64,000 nt of DNA from Halospina sp040196175 (GTDB taxonomy: Bacteria > Pseudomonadota > Gammaproteobacteria > Pseudomonadales > Oleiphilaceae), in contig NZ_JBEFNF010000007.1 in NCBI RefSeq assembly GCF_040196175.1, positions 124,001-188,000 on the forward strand, given 5' to 3'. This document shows, in pieces, positions 46,090 to 54,933 of this stretch. The position numbers and the translations under genes were made by a program. The notes under the pieces are model-generated. The model saw only the letters and a program-made list of their open reading frames with translations, did no database searches and was not told the origin of the DNA. How positions within the stretch are numbered: the stretch's first letter is position 1; each line of letters starts with the position of its first letter.

Positions 46090-46152
46090 CACCATTGGCC
46101 ACTTTCGTCACAAACCGGATCGTTACGGCCACTTGAAACCTGCAGAAAGTAA

Positions 46153-46187
46153 CTGTACAAATAACCATATACTGTATATCGATACAC
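46153..46187 (+). promoter_or_regulatory. LexA (SOS) boxes and -10 box of recN
   Basis: CTGTATATCGATACAC (46172-46187) matches the LexA consensus CTGT-N8-ACAG except the last base. A weaker half-like site, CTGTACAAATAACCAT, lies at 46153-46168. A -10 box TATACT (46168-46173) overlaps both. SOS control of recN with more than one LexA box is well known in E. coli. Confidence 0.7.
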
Positions 46188-46201
46188 GCTAGGAGCCATC
46201 T

Positions 46202-47884
46202 ATGCTCACGCACCTGACCGTCGCCAACTACGCTGTTGCGGAAAAAGTGGAATTGACCATCAGGAAAGGCATGACCGCACTCACCGGCGAAACCGGAGCC
46301 GGCAAGTCTATTGTCATGGATGCCCTGAACCTGGTTTCAGGCGCGCGTGCGGATGCAGGCGCTGTCCGTGAAGGAGCGGATAAAGCCGACCTGAGCGCGG
46401 TTTTCGACCTTTCGCGCATCCCGCAGGCAAGAACCTGGCTTGAGGAACGCGACCTGGATCAGGACGGGGACTGCGTGCTGAGGCGCGTCATCCGGCGTGA
46501 CGGTCGCTCACGGGGCTACATCAACGGGCAGCCCTGCACACTGTCTGACCTGAAAACCCTGGGCAGCATGCTCATGGACATCCACAGCCAGCATCAGCAT
46601 CAATCCCTGCTCAAGCGCGAAACCCACCATCGGCTGGTGGACGAGTTCGGCGGCAATCATGAACAGGCCGAACAGGTCCGCAACGCTTTCAAGGAATGGC
46701 GCGACCTGAGCCAGCGCCTGGAACAGGCCACCAACCAACGTGATGAGCGCAACGCCCGCACTGAGCTTTTACGATATCAGGTGGAAGAACTCGACCGGCT
46801 GGGGCTGAGCGCCGACGAACTGACGCAGCTTGAAGCCGAACAGAAGCAGCTGGCCAACGCCGAAAACATCCTGTCGCAGTGTCACGAGGCTGCACAATGC
46901 TGCGGCGAAGGCGAACCCGCCGCTGCCGGGCTACTGGACCAAGCTCGACAGAAGCTGGAACGGTTACCCATCGAGGTGCCCCAGCTGGCCGAAACCTGCC
47001 AGATGCTGGAAGAGGCCCGAATCCAGGTGGAGGAAGCCGGCGACAATCTGCGGCGCTTCATTGATGACTATGACTGCGATCCGCAGCGTCTGCAGGATGT
47101 GGAAGAGCGTCTGAGCTGGATCTACCAGGTTGCGCGCAAACACCAGATCCAGCCTACTGAGATCCCGGAACATCAGGAGACGTTACGCGCCGAGCTGGAC
47201 GAACTCGAAAATGGCTCCGAAAGCCTGGAACAACTCCGTGAGCGGGCTGAAGCAGCGCGCGCTGAATGGGCACGACTGGCGGATGGGCTCAGCAGCGCCC
47301 GGCGCCACGCGGCTGAACGCCTGGATGCGGGCGTGGGAGAAGAACTTCGACGGCTGAGCATGCCGGACATCCAGTTCCAGACCTACTTTAGCCCGTCTTC
47401 CGCCGAAGGACAGCCCGCAGGCTGCGGCCATGAGGAAATGGAATTCCTGGTTAGCACCAATGCCGGCCAGAGCGCCCGGCCGCTGGCCAAAGTGGCGTCG
47501 GGCGGCGAACTCTCACGCATCAGCCTGGCCATCCAGGTGGTTGTAGCCCAGACATCGACTATTCCGACACTGGTCTTCGACGAGGTGGATGTCGGCATCG
47601 GCGGTGGTGTCGCGGAAGTAGTCGGACGGTTGCTCCGCCAGCTTGGTGACAATGGCCAAATCCTGTGCGTGACCCACCTACCCCAGGTGGCCAGCCAAGC
47701 GCACCAGCACCTCTCAGTGAGCAAGTTCACTGAAGACGAAAAGACCTACTCAACCGTGGAAAGCCTGGACTCCGAGGAACGGATCCGCGAGGTGGCGCGA
47801 ATGCTCGGCGGTGTGGATCTTACCGAGCAGACCATGGCCCATGCCAGCGAGATGCTGCAGAAGGGGCAGGCGACTCATCACTGA
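46202..47884 (+). CDS. recN: DNA repair protein RecN (SMC-like)
   Basis: 560 residues. SMC-family ATPase for double-strand-break repair. Walker A is GETGAGKS (29-36), long coiled-coil arms fill 150-370, and the signature KVASGGELSRISLAI and Walker B TLVFDEVDVGIGG are near the end, followed by CVTHLPQVASQAH. Ribosome site AGGAG before the ATG. LexA boxes upstream. Divergent from grpE, as in E. coli. Confidence 0.98.
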   Translation: MLTHLTVANYAVAEKVELTIRKGMTALTGETGAGKSIVMDALNLVSGARADAGAVREGADKADLSAVFDLSRIPQARTWLEERDLDQDGDCVLRRVIRRDGRSRGYINGQPCTLSDLKTLGSMLMDIHSQHQHQSLLKRETHHRLVDEFGGNHEQAEQVRNAFKEWRDLSQRLEQATNQRDERNARTELLRYQVEELDRLGLSADELTQLEAEQKQLANAENILSQCHEAAQCCGEGEPAAAGLLDQARQKLERLPIEVPQLAETCQMLEEARIQVEEAGDNLRRFIDDYDCDPQRLQDVEERLSWIYQVARKHQIQPTEIPEHQETLRAELDELENGSESLEQLRERAEAARAEWARLADGLSSARRHAAERLDAGVGEELRRLSMPDIQFQTYFSPSSAEGQPAGCGHEEMEFLVSTNAGQSARPLAKVASGGELSRISLAIQVVVAQTSTIPTLVFDEVDVGIGGGVAEVVGRLLRQLGDNGQILCVTHLPQVASQAHQHLSVSKFTEDEKTYSTVESLDSEERIREVARMLGGVDLTEQTMAHASEMLQKGQATHH

Positions 47885-47888
47885 GACT

Positions 47889-47918
47889 GAAACAGCGTCG
47901 TGCGCGCGACCCTGTTTC
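47889..47918. other. Hairpin between converging recN and fur
   Basis: GAAACAG and inner GTCG pair with CGAC and CTGTTTC, with one C-C mismatch. There is no T-run next to it; it could protect or end either message. Confidence 0.5.
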
Positions 47919-47939
47919 GCCAGGATGAGCAGTCAATCT

Positions 47940-48368
47940 TTATTCCTTTGGCTTCACGTAAAGAATCATACTGTGGTCCACCAGATCAAAGCCGTGCTCC
48001 TCAGCGATACGACGCTGGCGTTCTTCGATGACTTCGTCATAGAACTCGATAACACGCCCTGTCTGGGTACAGACCATGTGGTCATGATGCTCTTCTCCAG
48101 CCAGCTCGAACACCGCATGACCGCCTTCGAAGTTGTGGCGCAGCACCAGCCCCGCCGCCTCAAATTGCGTCAGTACCCGGTAAACTGTGGCCAGACCCAC
48201 ATCATCACCAGACTCCAGAAGCTTCTTATAGACATCCTCGGCGCTGAGGTGATGATCGCCTTCGGCATCCTCTGCGGCTTCCGCGCTCTCGAGGATACTC
48301 AGAATCTTGACCCTCGGTAGCGTAACCTTGAGGCCTACCTTGCGCAGCTCGACGTTTTCTGGTGCCAT
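47940..48368 (-). CDS. fur: Ferric uptake regulator Fur
   Basis: 142 residues. Winged helix (LKVTLPRVKILSILE, HHLSAEDVYKKLLESGDDVGLATVYRVLTQFE split over 33-75) and the metal-binding dimer domain with HHDHMVCTQTG (C, H and D/E ligands). The second CxxC near the C-terminus found in some Fur proteins is absent, as in Pseudomonas-type Fur. Represses iron uptake. Divergent from bamE, the usual neighbour. Confidence 0.97.
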   Translation of the reverse strand: MAPENVELRKVGLKVTLPRVKILSILESAEAAEDAEGDHHLSAEDVYKKLLESGDDVGLATVYRVLTQFEAAGLVLRHNFEGGHAVFELAGEEHHDHMVCTQTGRVIEFYDEVIEERQRRIAEEHGFDLVDHSMILYVKPKE

Positions 48369-48478
48369 GCTGAACCTAACCGTTGGTGATGGAGTGGGCT
48401 TTCGTTACCATGTGCGCTCGTCTTCAGGCGGGCAGCGCGCCTCGGAGCGGCACTCAAGATAGAGGATTTCCTTCCACG

Positions 48479-48823
48479 ATGCAAAAGGCTTCCATTCCCG
48501 CCTGCCTGGCTGCGGTCACTCTGACACTCAGCCTCGCAGCGTGCAGTTTTCCGGGCGTTTACCGGATCGATGTTCAACAGGGTAACATTATCGATCAGGA
48601 AGATCTCGGCGACCTTAATCCAACCATGAGCCGGGCCGATGTTCGCGACCTGCTGGGCACCCCTATTACCGTTAGCAGCTTTAACCCGGACCGCGAATAC
48701 TATCTCTACACGTTCCAGGAGGGTGGCGGCGAGATTCGCAAACAACGGGTCACCATCATCTATGAGGGCAACCAGTATCTGCGGCACGAGGCCAAGCTTC
48801 TGGAGGAAACGCCAGCCAACTGA
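48479..48823 (+). CDS. bamE: Outer-membrane assembly lipoprotein BamE (SmpA)
   Basis: 114 residues. Signal peptide with lipobox LSLAAC; then GVYRIDVQQGNIIDQEDL, LNPTMSRADVRDLLGTP and the conserved final strands. Part of the Bam complex that folds outer-membrane proteins. The ATG at 48479 fits the signal peptide; the frame is open upstream to 48383 but those residues are not signal-like. Divergent from fur. Confidence 0.96.
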   Translation: MQKASIPACLAAVTLTLSLAACSFPGVYRIDVQQGNIIDQEDLGDLNPTMSRADVRDLLGTPITVSSFNPDREYYLYTFQEGGGEIRKQRVTIIYEGNQYLRHEAKLLEETPAN

Positions 48824-48830
48824 ACCTCGG

Positions 48831-49112
48831 TCAACGCCGCGTCCCGGCCCGCTTTGCCCTGGCCTCTTTGGGATCAATCTCAAGGGGGCGGTAGATCTCG
48901 ACCCGGTCACCATCGCGAAGACGGTATCGACCAGGCTCCGCAATCACGTGGCTGAATATGCCCACACTCTGATACGCCAGATCAATCTCGGGAAAGACGT
49001 TTTCGATCCCGGATTCCCTGATGGCCTCAAGCGCCGTACTGTCCTCAGACAGACTGAGTGCAATCAAACGCTGCGCTTCAGGGCGCGCGTATGCCACTTC
49101 CACACGGATCAT
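48831..49112 (-). CDS. rnfH: RnfH-family ubiquitin-like protein
   Basis: 93 residues; small beta-grasp protein (UPF0125/RnfH), VEVAYARPEAQRLIALSL and YRLRDGDRVEIYRPLEIDPKEARAKRA. Its role is unclear; it commonly sits beside ratA as here, with a four-base overlap with ratA. The tail is basic. Confidence 0.93.
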   Translation of the reverse strand: MIRVEVAYARPEAQRLIALSLSEDSTALEAIRESGIENVFPEIDLAYQSVGIFSHVIAEPGRYRLRDGDRVEIYRPLEIDPKEARAKRAGTRR

Positions 49113-49552
49113 CCCGCATCCTCATAAAGGGATCTCGCACGCTCGCAGAACGCATCCACCATGGTATTCGCTGCCTGGGCAAAGATGCCAGCGAACGCCA
49201 TCCGGGCAATCCCACTCTCAACGGCAAACTCCAGGCTCAAGGTCACCCTGCACGCATCCGCCCGCAGCGCCCGGAACTCCCACACCCCCTTGAGATACTC
49301 AAAAGGCCCATCGACAAGCTCCATATGAATGGACTGTGCAGGTACCAGATGATTGCGGGTGGTAAAGCGTTGTTTGAGCCCACCCCGCTGAACATCAAGC
49401 GACGCCACCAGTTGATCACTATCGTGCTCATGCAGCACCGCGCCACCACACCAGGGGAGAAATTCCGGATAGCGCTCGACATCGCTAACGAGGCGAAACA
49501 TTTCTTCAGCGGAATGGCGCACCAGCGCGCTGCGTTCAATCTGTCGGCTCAT
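49109..49552 (-). CDS. ratA: RatA / Coq10-type START-domain protein
   Basis: 147 residues. IERSALVRHSAEEMFRLVSD and VERYPEFLPWCGGAVLHEH are typical; the last helix is QAANTMVDAFCERARSLY. In E. coli RatA was reported to block 70S formation; the fold also resembles the ubiquinone-binding Coq10 proteins. I start at the ATG at 49552 (MSRQIERS), which overlaps the transporter stop by four bases. The family usually lies next to smpB, which is near here. Confidence 0.93.
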   Translation of the reverse strand: MSRQIERSALVRHSAEEMFRLVSDVERYPEFLPWCGGAVLHEHDSDQLVASLDVQRGGLKQRFTTRNHLVPAQSIHMELVDGPFEYLKGVWEFRALRADACRVTLSLEFAVESGIARMAFAGIFAQAANTMVDAFCERARSLYEDAG

Positions 49553-51000
49553 TGAAGCGTTACCCCATAAGGCTCTTTCTGCAACGGCACTACTGACTGC
49601 TCCAGACCACCATGGCCACACAGTTCCGGGCCCGCCAGCCTGCAGAAGTCCTCTCTATAATCCAGCACTGTCAGCCCAACAGCGATCACTGCTCCCAGGG
49701 GCACTAACCATGCCATAAGCCAGCGCCAGAGCCGGTACCCCTGCCCCGTCACGCCCAGAAAAGCAAGCAGCTGCCGTGGGGGCAGCTGCCAACCGGCCAT
49801 CCTCGCCAGCGCCAGCACCGAAATCGGCACCAGCACCAGCATGACGGATAGCTCCATCAGCGCCCAAACATCCACCGCACCCTGCCCGGTAAACCCAAAC
49901 AATGCTGCAACGGCCGCTGCGCCTGCGGGCAGCATTGCCACCAATGCTGCAACCGGCCGGTAGCCGCCCAAGCGCTCTGTCACCGTTGTAACCACCACCT
50001 CAAGCGTGAAGAGGGCCGATGTCCATACCAGCAGTACCATGATCAGATAAAAAAGGCTGCCAATAAGCTGGCCACCCGCCATTGCCTCGAACACCTGAGG
50101 CAATGCCACGAAAACCAATTCGAAACCGGACGTCAGCGGCACCTGTTCAACAAGCACAAACGCTGTAACCGCCAGTCCGAGAACGAGTGTGACCAACAGA
50201 TCCACCACTGCTACCCCAATAGCAGACAGGGGCATGGAGGCGTTGCCCGGCATGTAGCTGCCCAGGGTCATGACAACGCCAACACCGATTGCGAGCGAAT
50301 AAAGCGCAAGCTGTACAGCGCGACCAGCACCATACCACCCCAAATCGTGCCAACGGGGCCAGAACAGGGACCAGGCCGCTTCCTGAGCCTTACCGGAGGA
50401 CAGCGCCACCGCCGTCATGATCACAAGCAGGCCCGCCAGCAGAGGCACAACGGTGCGCAGGGACCGTTGCACGCCCCGCCCAAGGTTGCGCACAGCGACG
50501 GCCATCACCAGCCCAATGAACACCGCCTGCCATAGAGCAACCTGCTGCGCATCACTGGCAAAACTGCTAAACAACGCCGCCGCCGAGGCCTCGCTAGTAC
50601 CCCGCAGCTCACCCAGAGCAGCCCGGAAGAGCCAGGCCAGGGAGACGCCGCCAAGTACCGAATACAGCCCGAACAGCAATACTGCTGCCAGCACCATGCC
50701 ACGCCCTGCCCAAGGCAGACTGCGCGACCTTAACCCCGAGGCCGCTGCGGCAGCCTGCAGCGAACGATCCGGACTATGGCGATAGCGTCGCGCCATAGCG
50801 AGCTCGGTCATCACCAACGGCACGCCAACGAACATCAACGCCAGGGCGTAAACCATCAGGAACGCGCCGCCACCGTGCGCGACCACCGCAGACGGTACCA
50901 GCCACAGATTGCCGGCACCGAGCACAACCGCAGCCAGTGCCAGCGCAAAGGTCCAGCGGCTGCCCCAGGCAGTGGCCGGCGCTACCGGATTAGAGGGCAT
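49549..51000 (-). CDS. Sodium-dependent transporter (SNF/NSS family)
   Basis: 483 residues with about ten to eleven membrane helices. The first helix has WTFALALAAVVLGAGNLWLVP, where the usual family signature has a G-x-G-N-x-W-R-F loop; the Arg-Phe end is Val-Pro here. Helices 6-8 have ALYSLAIGVGVVMTLGSYMP, the unwound sodium/substrate segment. Substrate unknown (probably an amino acid or osmolyte). Directly upstream of ratA; ATGA overlap. Confidence 0.85.
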   Translation of the reverse strand: MPSNPVAPATAWGSRWTFALALAAVVLGAGNLWLVPSAVVAHGGGAFLMVYALALMFVGVPLVMTELAMARRYRHSPDRSLQAAAAASGLRSRSLPWAGRGMVLAAVLLFGLYSVLGGVSLAWLFRAALGELRGTSEASAAALFSSFASDAQQVALWQAVFIGLVMAVAVRNLGRGVQRSLRTVVPLLAGLLVIMTAVALSSGKAQEAAWSLFWPRWHDLGWYGAGRAVQLALYSLAIGVGVVMTLGSYMPGNASMPLSAIGVAVVDLLVTLVLGLAVTAFVLVEQVPLTSGFELVFVALPQVFEAMAGGQLIGSLFYLIMVLLVWTSALFTLEVVVTTVTERLGGYRPVAALVAMLPAGAAAVAALFGFTGQGAVDVWALMELSVMLVLVPISVLALARMAGWQLPPRQLLAFLGVTGQGYRLWRWLMAWLVPLGAVIAVGLTVLDYREDFCRLAGPELCGHGGLEQSVVPLQKEPYGVTLQ

Positions 51001-51151
51001 TAACAGGCTCCCGATCGGATGAAACGAAATTATAGCCCACTACCGCCTTTTCATTCAGCTGCAACACTACAGCCTTTGCCCTCAGGCAGGCCCTATGGGC
51101 TACAATACAGCGTTTGCATCGACACCCATTCCGCCACGCCGGATGATTCCC

Positions 51152-51634
51152 ATGGCTCAGAAAAAGAAGCCCTCCAAGGGCGGCAGTACGATCGCGCTCA
51201 ACAAGAAGGCGCGGCACGAATTCCACATTGAACAGAAGTTTGAGGCGGGTCTCCAGCTTCACGGCTGGGAGGTTAAGGCACTGCGTGCCGGCAAAGCCCA
51301 GATCACAGACGCCTATGTCCTGCTCAAAAACGAAGAGGCATGGCTTTTGGGCGCACACATCCCGCCGCTCCCTTCGGTCTCCACCCATATCAATCCGGAC
51401 CCGACACGCACACGCAAGCTGCTCCTGCATCGCCGCGAGTTGGCGAGCCTGCTTGGCAAAACCCAACAGGAAGGCCACACCTGTATTCCTCTGGCGCTTT
51501 ACTGGAAAAAGAACCTGATCAAGTGCGAGATTGCGCTGGCAAAGGGCAAGAGGCTGTACGACAAGCGTCATACCGAGAAGGAACGGGACTGGAACCGCCA
51601 GAAGCAGCGCATCCTGCGTGAGACACTACGCTGA
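51152..51634 (+). CDS. smpB: SsrA-binding protein SmpB
   Basis: 160 residues; partner of tmRNA in trans-translation. Conserved: IALNKKARHEFHIEQKFEAG, GWEVKALRAGKAQITDAYV, HTCIPLALYWKKNLIKCEIA, and the basic tail KGKRLYDKRHTEKERDWNRQ that enters the decoding centre. Start at the ATG at 51152 by alignment; an open frame continues 57 bases upstream. It lies two genes before ssrA. Confidence 0.97.
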   Translation: MAQKKKPSKGGSTIALNKKARHEFHIEQKFEAGLQLHGWEVKALRAGKAQITDAYVLLKNEEAWLLGAHIPPLPSVSTHINPDPTRTRKLLLHRRELASLLGKTQQEGHTCIPLALYWKKNLIKCEIALAKGKRLYDKRHTEKERDWNRQKQRILRETLR

Positions 51635-51649
51635 TCACCGGACCTTTAT

Positions 51650-51677
51650 TTTACCTGGCTTTACATAGCGGTATACT
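51650..51677 (+). promoter_or_regulatory. Putative sigma70 promoter of the WS/DGAT gene
   Basis: TTTACC (51650-51655), 16-base spacer, TATACT (51672-51677), 43 bases before the ATG. Confidence 0.6.
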
Positions 51678-51719
51678 TACTCCTCATCAGTTCAACATCA
51701 CTGCAACCAGGGAGGGACG

Positions 51720-53243
51720 ATGCCTGCTCAACGAACAGCCATGTCCTCAGTCGATACCTCCTGGTTGCGGATGGAGTCGCCAGAAAGTCCGATGATGATC
51801 GGCGCCGTACTTGTTTTCGACGAGCCGATCGACCTCGGGGCGTTCCGCAACCTGCTTGAAGAACGATTCCTGCACTTTGAGCGCTTCCGCCAGCGGGTTA
51901 TCTATCAGAATGACCGTTTTTACTGGGAAAACGATCCCTGGTTTGACCTGGATAACCACCTGCGCATAACCGCGCTTGCCGGTAATGCAGATCAGGCCGC
52001 GCTGCAACAGCTCACCAGCGACCTCAACAGCACGCCACTGGACTTCAACCACCCTCTCTGGCAGATCCACTATGTCGACAACTATCAGGGCGGCTGTGCG
52101 CTTATCGTGCGTATCCACCACTGCATTGCGGATGGCATCTCACTGGTCCGGGTTCTACTCTCGCTGACCGATGAACAGGCCGCCACCGGAGACACCTACA
52201 AGCCATCGAAACGGCACAAGCGCGTGCGCGGACAAACACCGGAGTGGCGCCAGACGTTGTTCCGCATCCGCCGCAACCTGCGTCTTGCGCGCTGGCAAGT
52301 CCGCCAGACGTGGCGCACCATGCGCGAAGATCCCGCCTACCTGGCACGTCTGGGGCGTGAATGCGCCTTCGTGGGCCGCGATCTGTTCAAGGTTGCCGTT
52401 CGTCCGCCGGATCCGCCCACGGCACTGAGGGGGCCACAAAGTGGATACAAGCAAGTGGCCTGGAGCGAACCGCTGGATCTGGGTGAAGTCAAAGCCACTG
52501 CCCAAGCGCTCAACGGTACCGTAAATGATGTGCTTCTGGCGGCAGCAACCGGCGCCACACAAACTCATCTGCAGCAGAGCGCCACCCCCCTGCCCGAGAC
52601 CGGCATCCATGTGGCCGTTCCTTTCAACCTGCGGCCACTGGATCAACCAATCACCCGCCTTGGCAACCAGTTCGGATTGGTGCTCGTTCCCCTGCCGGTA
52701 CAGATTTTATGCCCTCGGGCACGCTTTGACGCCGTCCAGCGCCACATGGACGACATCAAACGGTCTTACCAGGCTCAGGTCTCCTACGGCTTACTCGACA
52801 TCCTGGGGCGGGGACCGGACCTGATGGAACGCCGCGCGCTTTCGATTCTCAGTCGGCGCGCCTCGGCTGTACTCACCAATGTGCCCGGCCCGGACAAGCC
52901 ACTGCACCTTTGCGGCTGCCGCCTGCGAACGCCGATGTTCTGGGTGCCCCAGACGGGCGATGTAGGCATTGGCCTGAGCATTTTCAGCTACGCCGGGCAG
53001 GTTCAGTTCGGTATCATCAGCGACCGTGATCTGATGGCCTCGCCGGAGCGCATGGCCACGGCCTTTGCGGATGCGTTCCACCAGCTCCGCGATCTGGCGC
53101 TTAAAAACAGGATTCCCCTTGAGTCGGCCCTGGGCCGCCCCTATACTGGCACGTACGGGGACGATCCGGATTCGACGCCGGTGACGAAACCTGAGGTGCA
53201 TGCCGAGACGGCAGCGAGTCTCGAAAAATCAAAGCTGCTTTAA
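51720..53243 (+). CDS. Wax ester synthase / diacylglycerol O-acyltransferase (WS/DGAT)
   Basis: 507 residues. Bifunctional acyltransferase making wax esters or triacylglycerol as storage lipid. The catalytic HHxxxDG is HHCIADG (133-139); the PLW-type motif HPLWQIHYVD and the late NVPGPDKPLHLCG motif are present. A strong ribosome site AGGGAGG stands before the ATG. The C-terminal 28 residues are encoded by the 5' part of ssrA, and the ssrA promoter lies within the preceding codons. This makes the protein longer than most relatives (about 450-475 from memory) and suggests the natural stop was lost or moved. It is squeezed between smpB and ssrA. Confidence 0.92.
   Translation: MPAQRTAMSSVDTSWLRMESPESPMMIGAVLVFDEPIDLGAFRNLLEERFLHFERFRQRVIYQNDRFYWENDPWFDLDNHLRITALAGNADQAALQQLTSDLNSTPLDFNHPLWQIHYVDNYQGGCALIVRIHHCIADGISLVRVLLSLTDEQAATGDTYKPSKRHKRVRGQTPEWRQTLFRIRRNLRLARWQVRQTWRTMREDPAYLARLGRECAFVGRDLFKVAVRPPDPPTALRGPQSGYKQVAWSEPLDLGEVKATAQALNGTVNDVLLAAATGATQTHLQQSATPLPETGIHVAVPFNLRPLDQPITRLGNQFGLVLVPLPVQILCPRARFDAVQRHMDDIKRSYQAQVSYGLLDILGRGPDLMERRALSILSRRASAVLTNVPGPDKPLHLCGCRLRTPMFWVPQTGDVGIGLSIFSYAGQVQFGIISDRDLMASPERMATAFADAFHQLRDLALKNRIPLESALGRPYTGTYGDDPDSTPVTKPEVHAETAASLEKSKLL
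53119..53147 (+). promoter_or_regulatory. Promoter of ssrA, inside the WS/DGAT reading frame
   Basis: TTGAGT (53119-53124), a 17-base spacer and TATACT (53142-53147), ten bases before the tmRNA 5' end at 53157. Confidence 0.8.
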
Positions 53244-53519
53244 AATAGTCGCAAACGACGACAACTACGCGCTCGCGGCGTAAAAACCGCTAGTGCCTGC
53301 CTGACCGGGGTGCCTGTCCCCCGCGTTTCACAGGCAGTCATAGAAGATAGGATCGCCGTCGCGTGATGCTCGCAGCGTAACGGTTAAACCCTGGTGAGCT
53401 CGCCCTTTGCACCCTGACCTTCGGGTCGCCTGGGGTTAAAAGAATAGAAGGAACCTAAGCATGTAGAGCCAAAGGCGGAGTACCGGCGGACGCGGGTTCA
53501 ACTCCCGCCGTCTCCACCA
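53157..53519 (+). ncRNA. ssrA: Transfer-messenger RNA (tmRNA)
   Basis: 363 bases. The 5' end GGGGACG pairs with CGTCTCC before the 3' ACCA. The 5' part has GGATTCGACGCCGG and GGTGCATGCCGAG, then the resume codon and tag frame GCA-AAC-GAC... encoding ANDDNYALAA and TAA (53251-53283). The 3' part has the T-arm GGGTTCAACTCCCGCC. Rescues stalled ribosomes with SmpB. The 5' 87 bases overlap the WS/DGAT frame on the same strand. The 3' end is the attachment site of the element that follows. Confidence 0.97.
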
Positions 53520-53563
53520 TCCAACAGTTTCAGGAGATCCACCGAAGTCTACTGAAACGCCCC

Positions 53564-53588
53564 AAAGCCCCGGAAACGGGGCTTTTTT
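53564..53588 (+). terminator. Intrinsic terminator downstream of ssrA
   Basis: AAGCCCCG GAAA CGGGGCTT followed by TTTTT. As it lies beyond the tmRNA 3' end, it is on the element side of the presumed att core. Confidence 0.85.
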
Positions 53589-53632
53589 ATGTCCAGAGCA
53601 TTCATCGGGATCCATTGAGGTCCACGCTCAGG

Positions 53633-53683
53633 TGTGGGTAACATTGTGGGTAACGCGGCATTCGCACCTCGCTGTTACCCACA
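53633..53683. repeat. Repeated TGTGGGTAAC boxes before the integrase
   Basis: TGTGGGTAAC occurs at 53633-53642 and 53645-53654 (12-base step) and inverted (GTTACCCACA) at 53674-53683; a further inverted copy is at 53871-53880 inside the integrase gene. Such clusters fit arm-type binding sites of the integrase or excisionase. Confidence 0.7.
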
Positions 53684-53695
53684 AATGGATCGCCC

Positions 53696-54892
53696 ATGTC
53701 TCGCCAGCTCAACAAGCTCACCGCCAGCCAGGTTAAAAACGCCAGGTGTGACGGGAAGATACGGAAACTCGCTGATGGCGGCGGATTGACCCTCGTCGTC
53801 AAAGGCGACGCCAAGTACTGGTGGCTGCGGTACCGTTTTGCGGGTAACGAGCGCACCCTGTCATTGGGCAGTTACCCACACACCAGCCTGGCCGACGCCC
53901 GGCAAGCTCGTGACACCGCGAAAAGACTGCTTGCCCAAGGGACGGACCCCGCTGCTGATCGTCAACTCCAAACTGACCAGCGAAAGGAGGACAGCGAGAA
54001 CACCTTCAGCACTGTCGCTAAGGAATGGTACGACCAGAAACACGCCCTGGAAGTTTCAGAGTCCCACGCCGTGCGTAACTGGCGTCGGCTGGAGCTTTAC
54101 ACGTTCCCCGACCTTGCCAAACGCCCTATCAACGAAATCCAGCCACCCCACGTCCGTGAAGTACTGGATAAGATCGCAAAGCGCGGCCACCTGGAGACCG
54201 CCCACCGCGTGAAGACCCTACTGAGTCAGGTCTTCCGCTATGCCGTGACTGCCTCCAAGGTGCAATTCGACATTACACGCGACCTCAATGGCTACCTGCC
54301 CTCATCCAAGGTGAAGCACCAACCCTCACTCACTACCCCCACCGAGGTGGCCGAGCTCCTCAAGGGTATCGAGGCCTATCAGGGCCAGTTCGCCGCCAGC
54401 AAGGCGCTCAAGCTATCGCCCCTGGTCTTCACCCGCCCAGGGGACACCCGGCAAATGCAGTGGGATCACATCAACTTTGAGCGGGCTCAATGGGAGCTCC
54501 CCAAAACGAAGAACGGACTTCCCCTAATCGTTCCGCTCTCCAGGCAGGCTCTGGAGATACTGGAAAGCATTCAGCCGATCACAGAGCACCGCAGCGCCTA
54601 TGTATTCCCCAACGCTAGGGATGCCAAGCGGCCCATGAGCAATGCCGCCATTAAGGCAGCACTCGATCGCATGGGCTACGCCGGCCGCTTCACGGCACAC
54701 GGCTTCCGCGCCATGGCGAGAACCCTGCTACAGGAAGAGCTGCACTATCCTGTGCACTTGATAGAGATGCAGCTCGGCCACCAGGTAGCCGACATGCACG
54801 GAAGGGCGTATAACCGGACCGAGTTTCTGAACGAAAGACGGGAGATGATGCAGACGTGGGCAGACTACTTGGACAAGCTTAAGCTGCAGTAA
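53696..54892 (+). CDS. Tyrosine integrase of the ssrA-inserted element
   Basis: 398 residues, P4-integrase-like. An N-terminal arm-binding domain (DUF4102-like, KLADGGGLTLVVK, WWLRYRFAGNERTLSLGSYP), core-binding domain (100-200) and catalytic domain with R247 (FTRPGDTRQMQW), K272 (KTKNG), H335-R338 (HGFR), H362 (QLGHQ) and nucleophile Y372 (GRAYNRTEF). All catalytic residues are present, so it is probably active. It starts 177 bases after the tmRNA 3' end and reads away from it, the usual layout of ssrA-borne islands. Confidence 0.93.
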   Translation: MSRQLNKLTASQVKNARCDGKIRKLADGGGLTLVVKGDAKYWWLRYRFAGNERTLSLGSYPHTSLADARQARDTAKRLLAQGTDPAADRQLQTDQRKEDSENTFSTVAKEWYDQKHALEVSESHAVRNWRRLELYTFPDLAKRPINEIQPPHVREVLDKIAKRGHLETAHRVKTLLSQVFRYAVTASKVQFDITRDLNGYLPSSKVKHQPSLTTPTEVAELLKGIEAYQGQFAASKALKLSPLVFTRPGDTRQMQWDHINFERAQWELPKTKNGLPLIVPLSRQALEILESIQPITEHRSAYVFPNARDAKRPMSNAAIKAALDRMGYAGRFTAHGFRAMARTLLQEELHYPVHLIEMQLGHQVADMHGRAYNRTEFLNERREMMQTWADYLDKLKLQ

Positions 54893-54933
54893 ATTCCTGA
54901 AGCTGATTGGAGCAAGCCTGTCTGGAGCAACGA

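Noticed and set aside
48369..48478. Fur box between fur and bamE
   Set aside because: No match to the 19-bp GATAAT-type repeat was found in this GC-rich gap.
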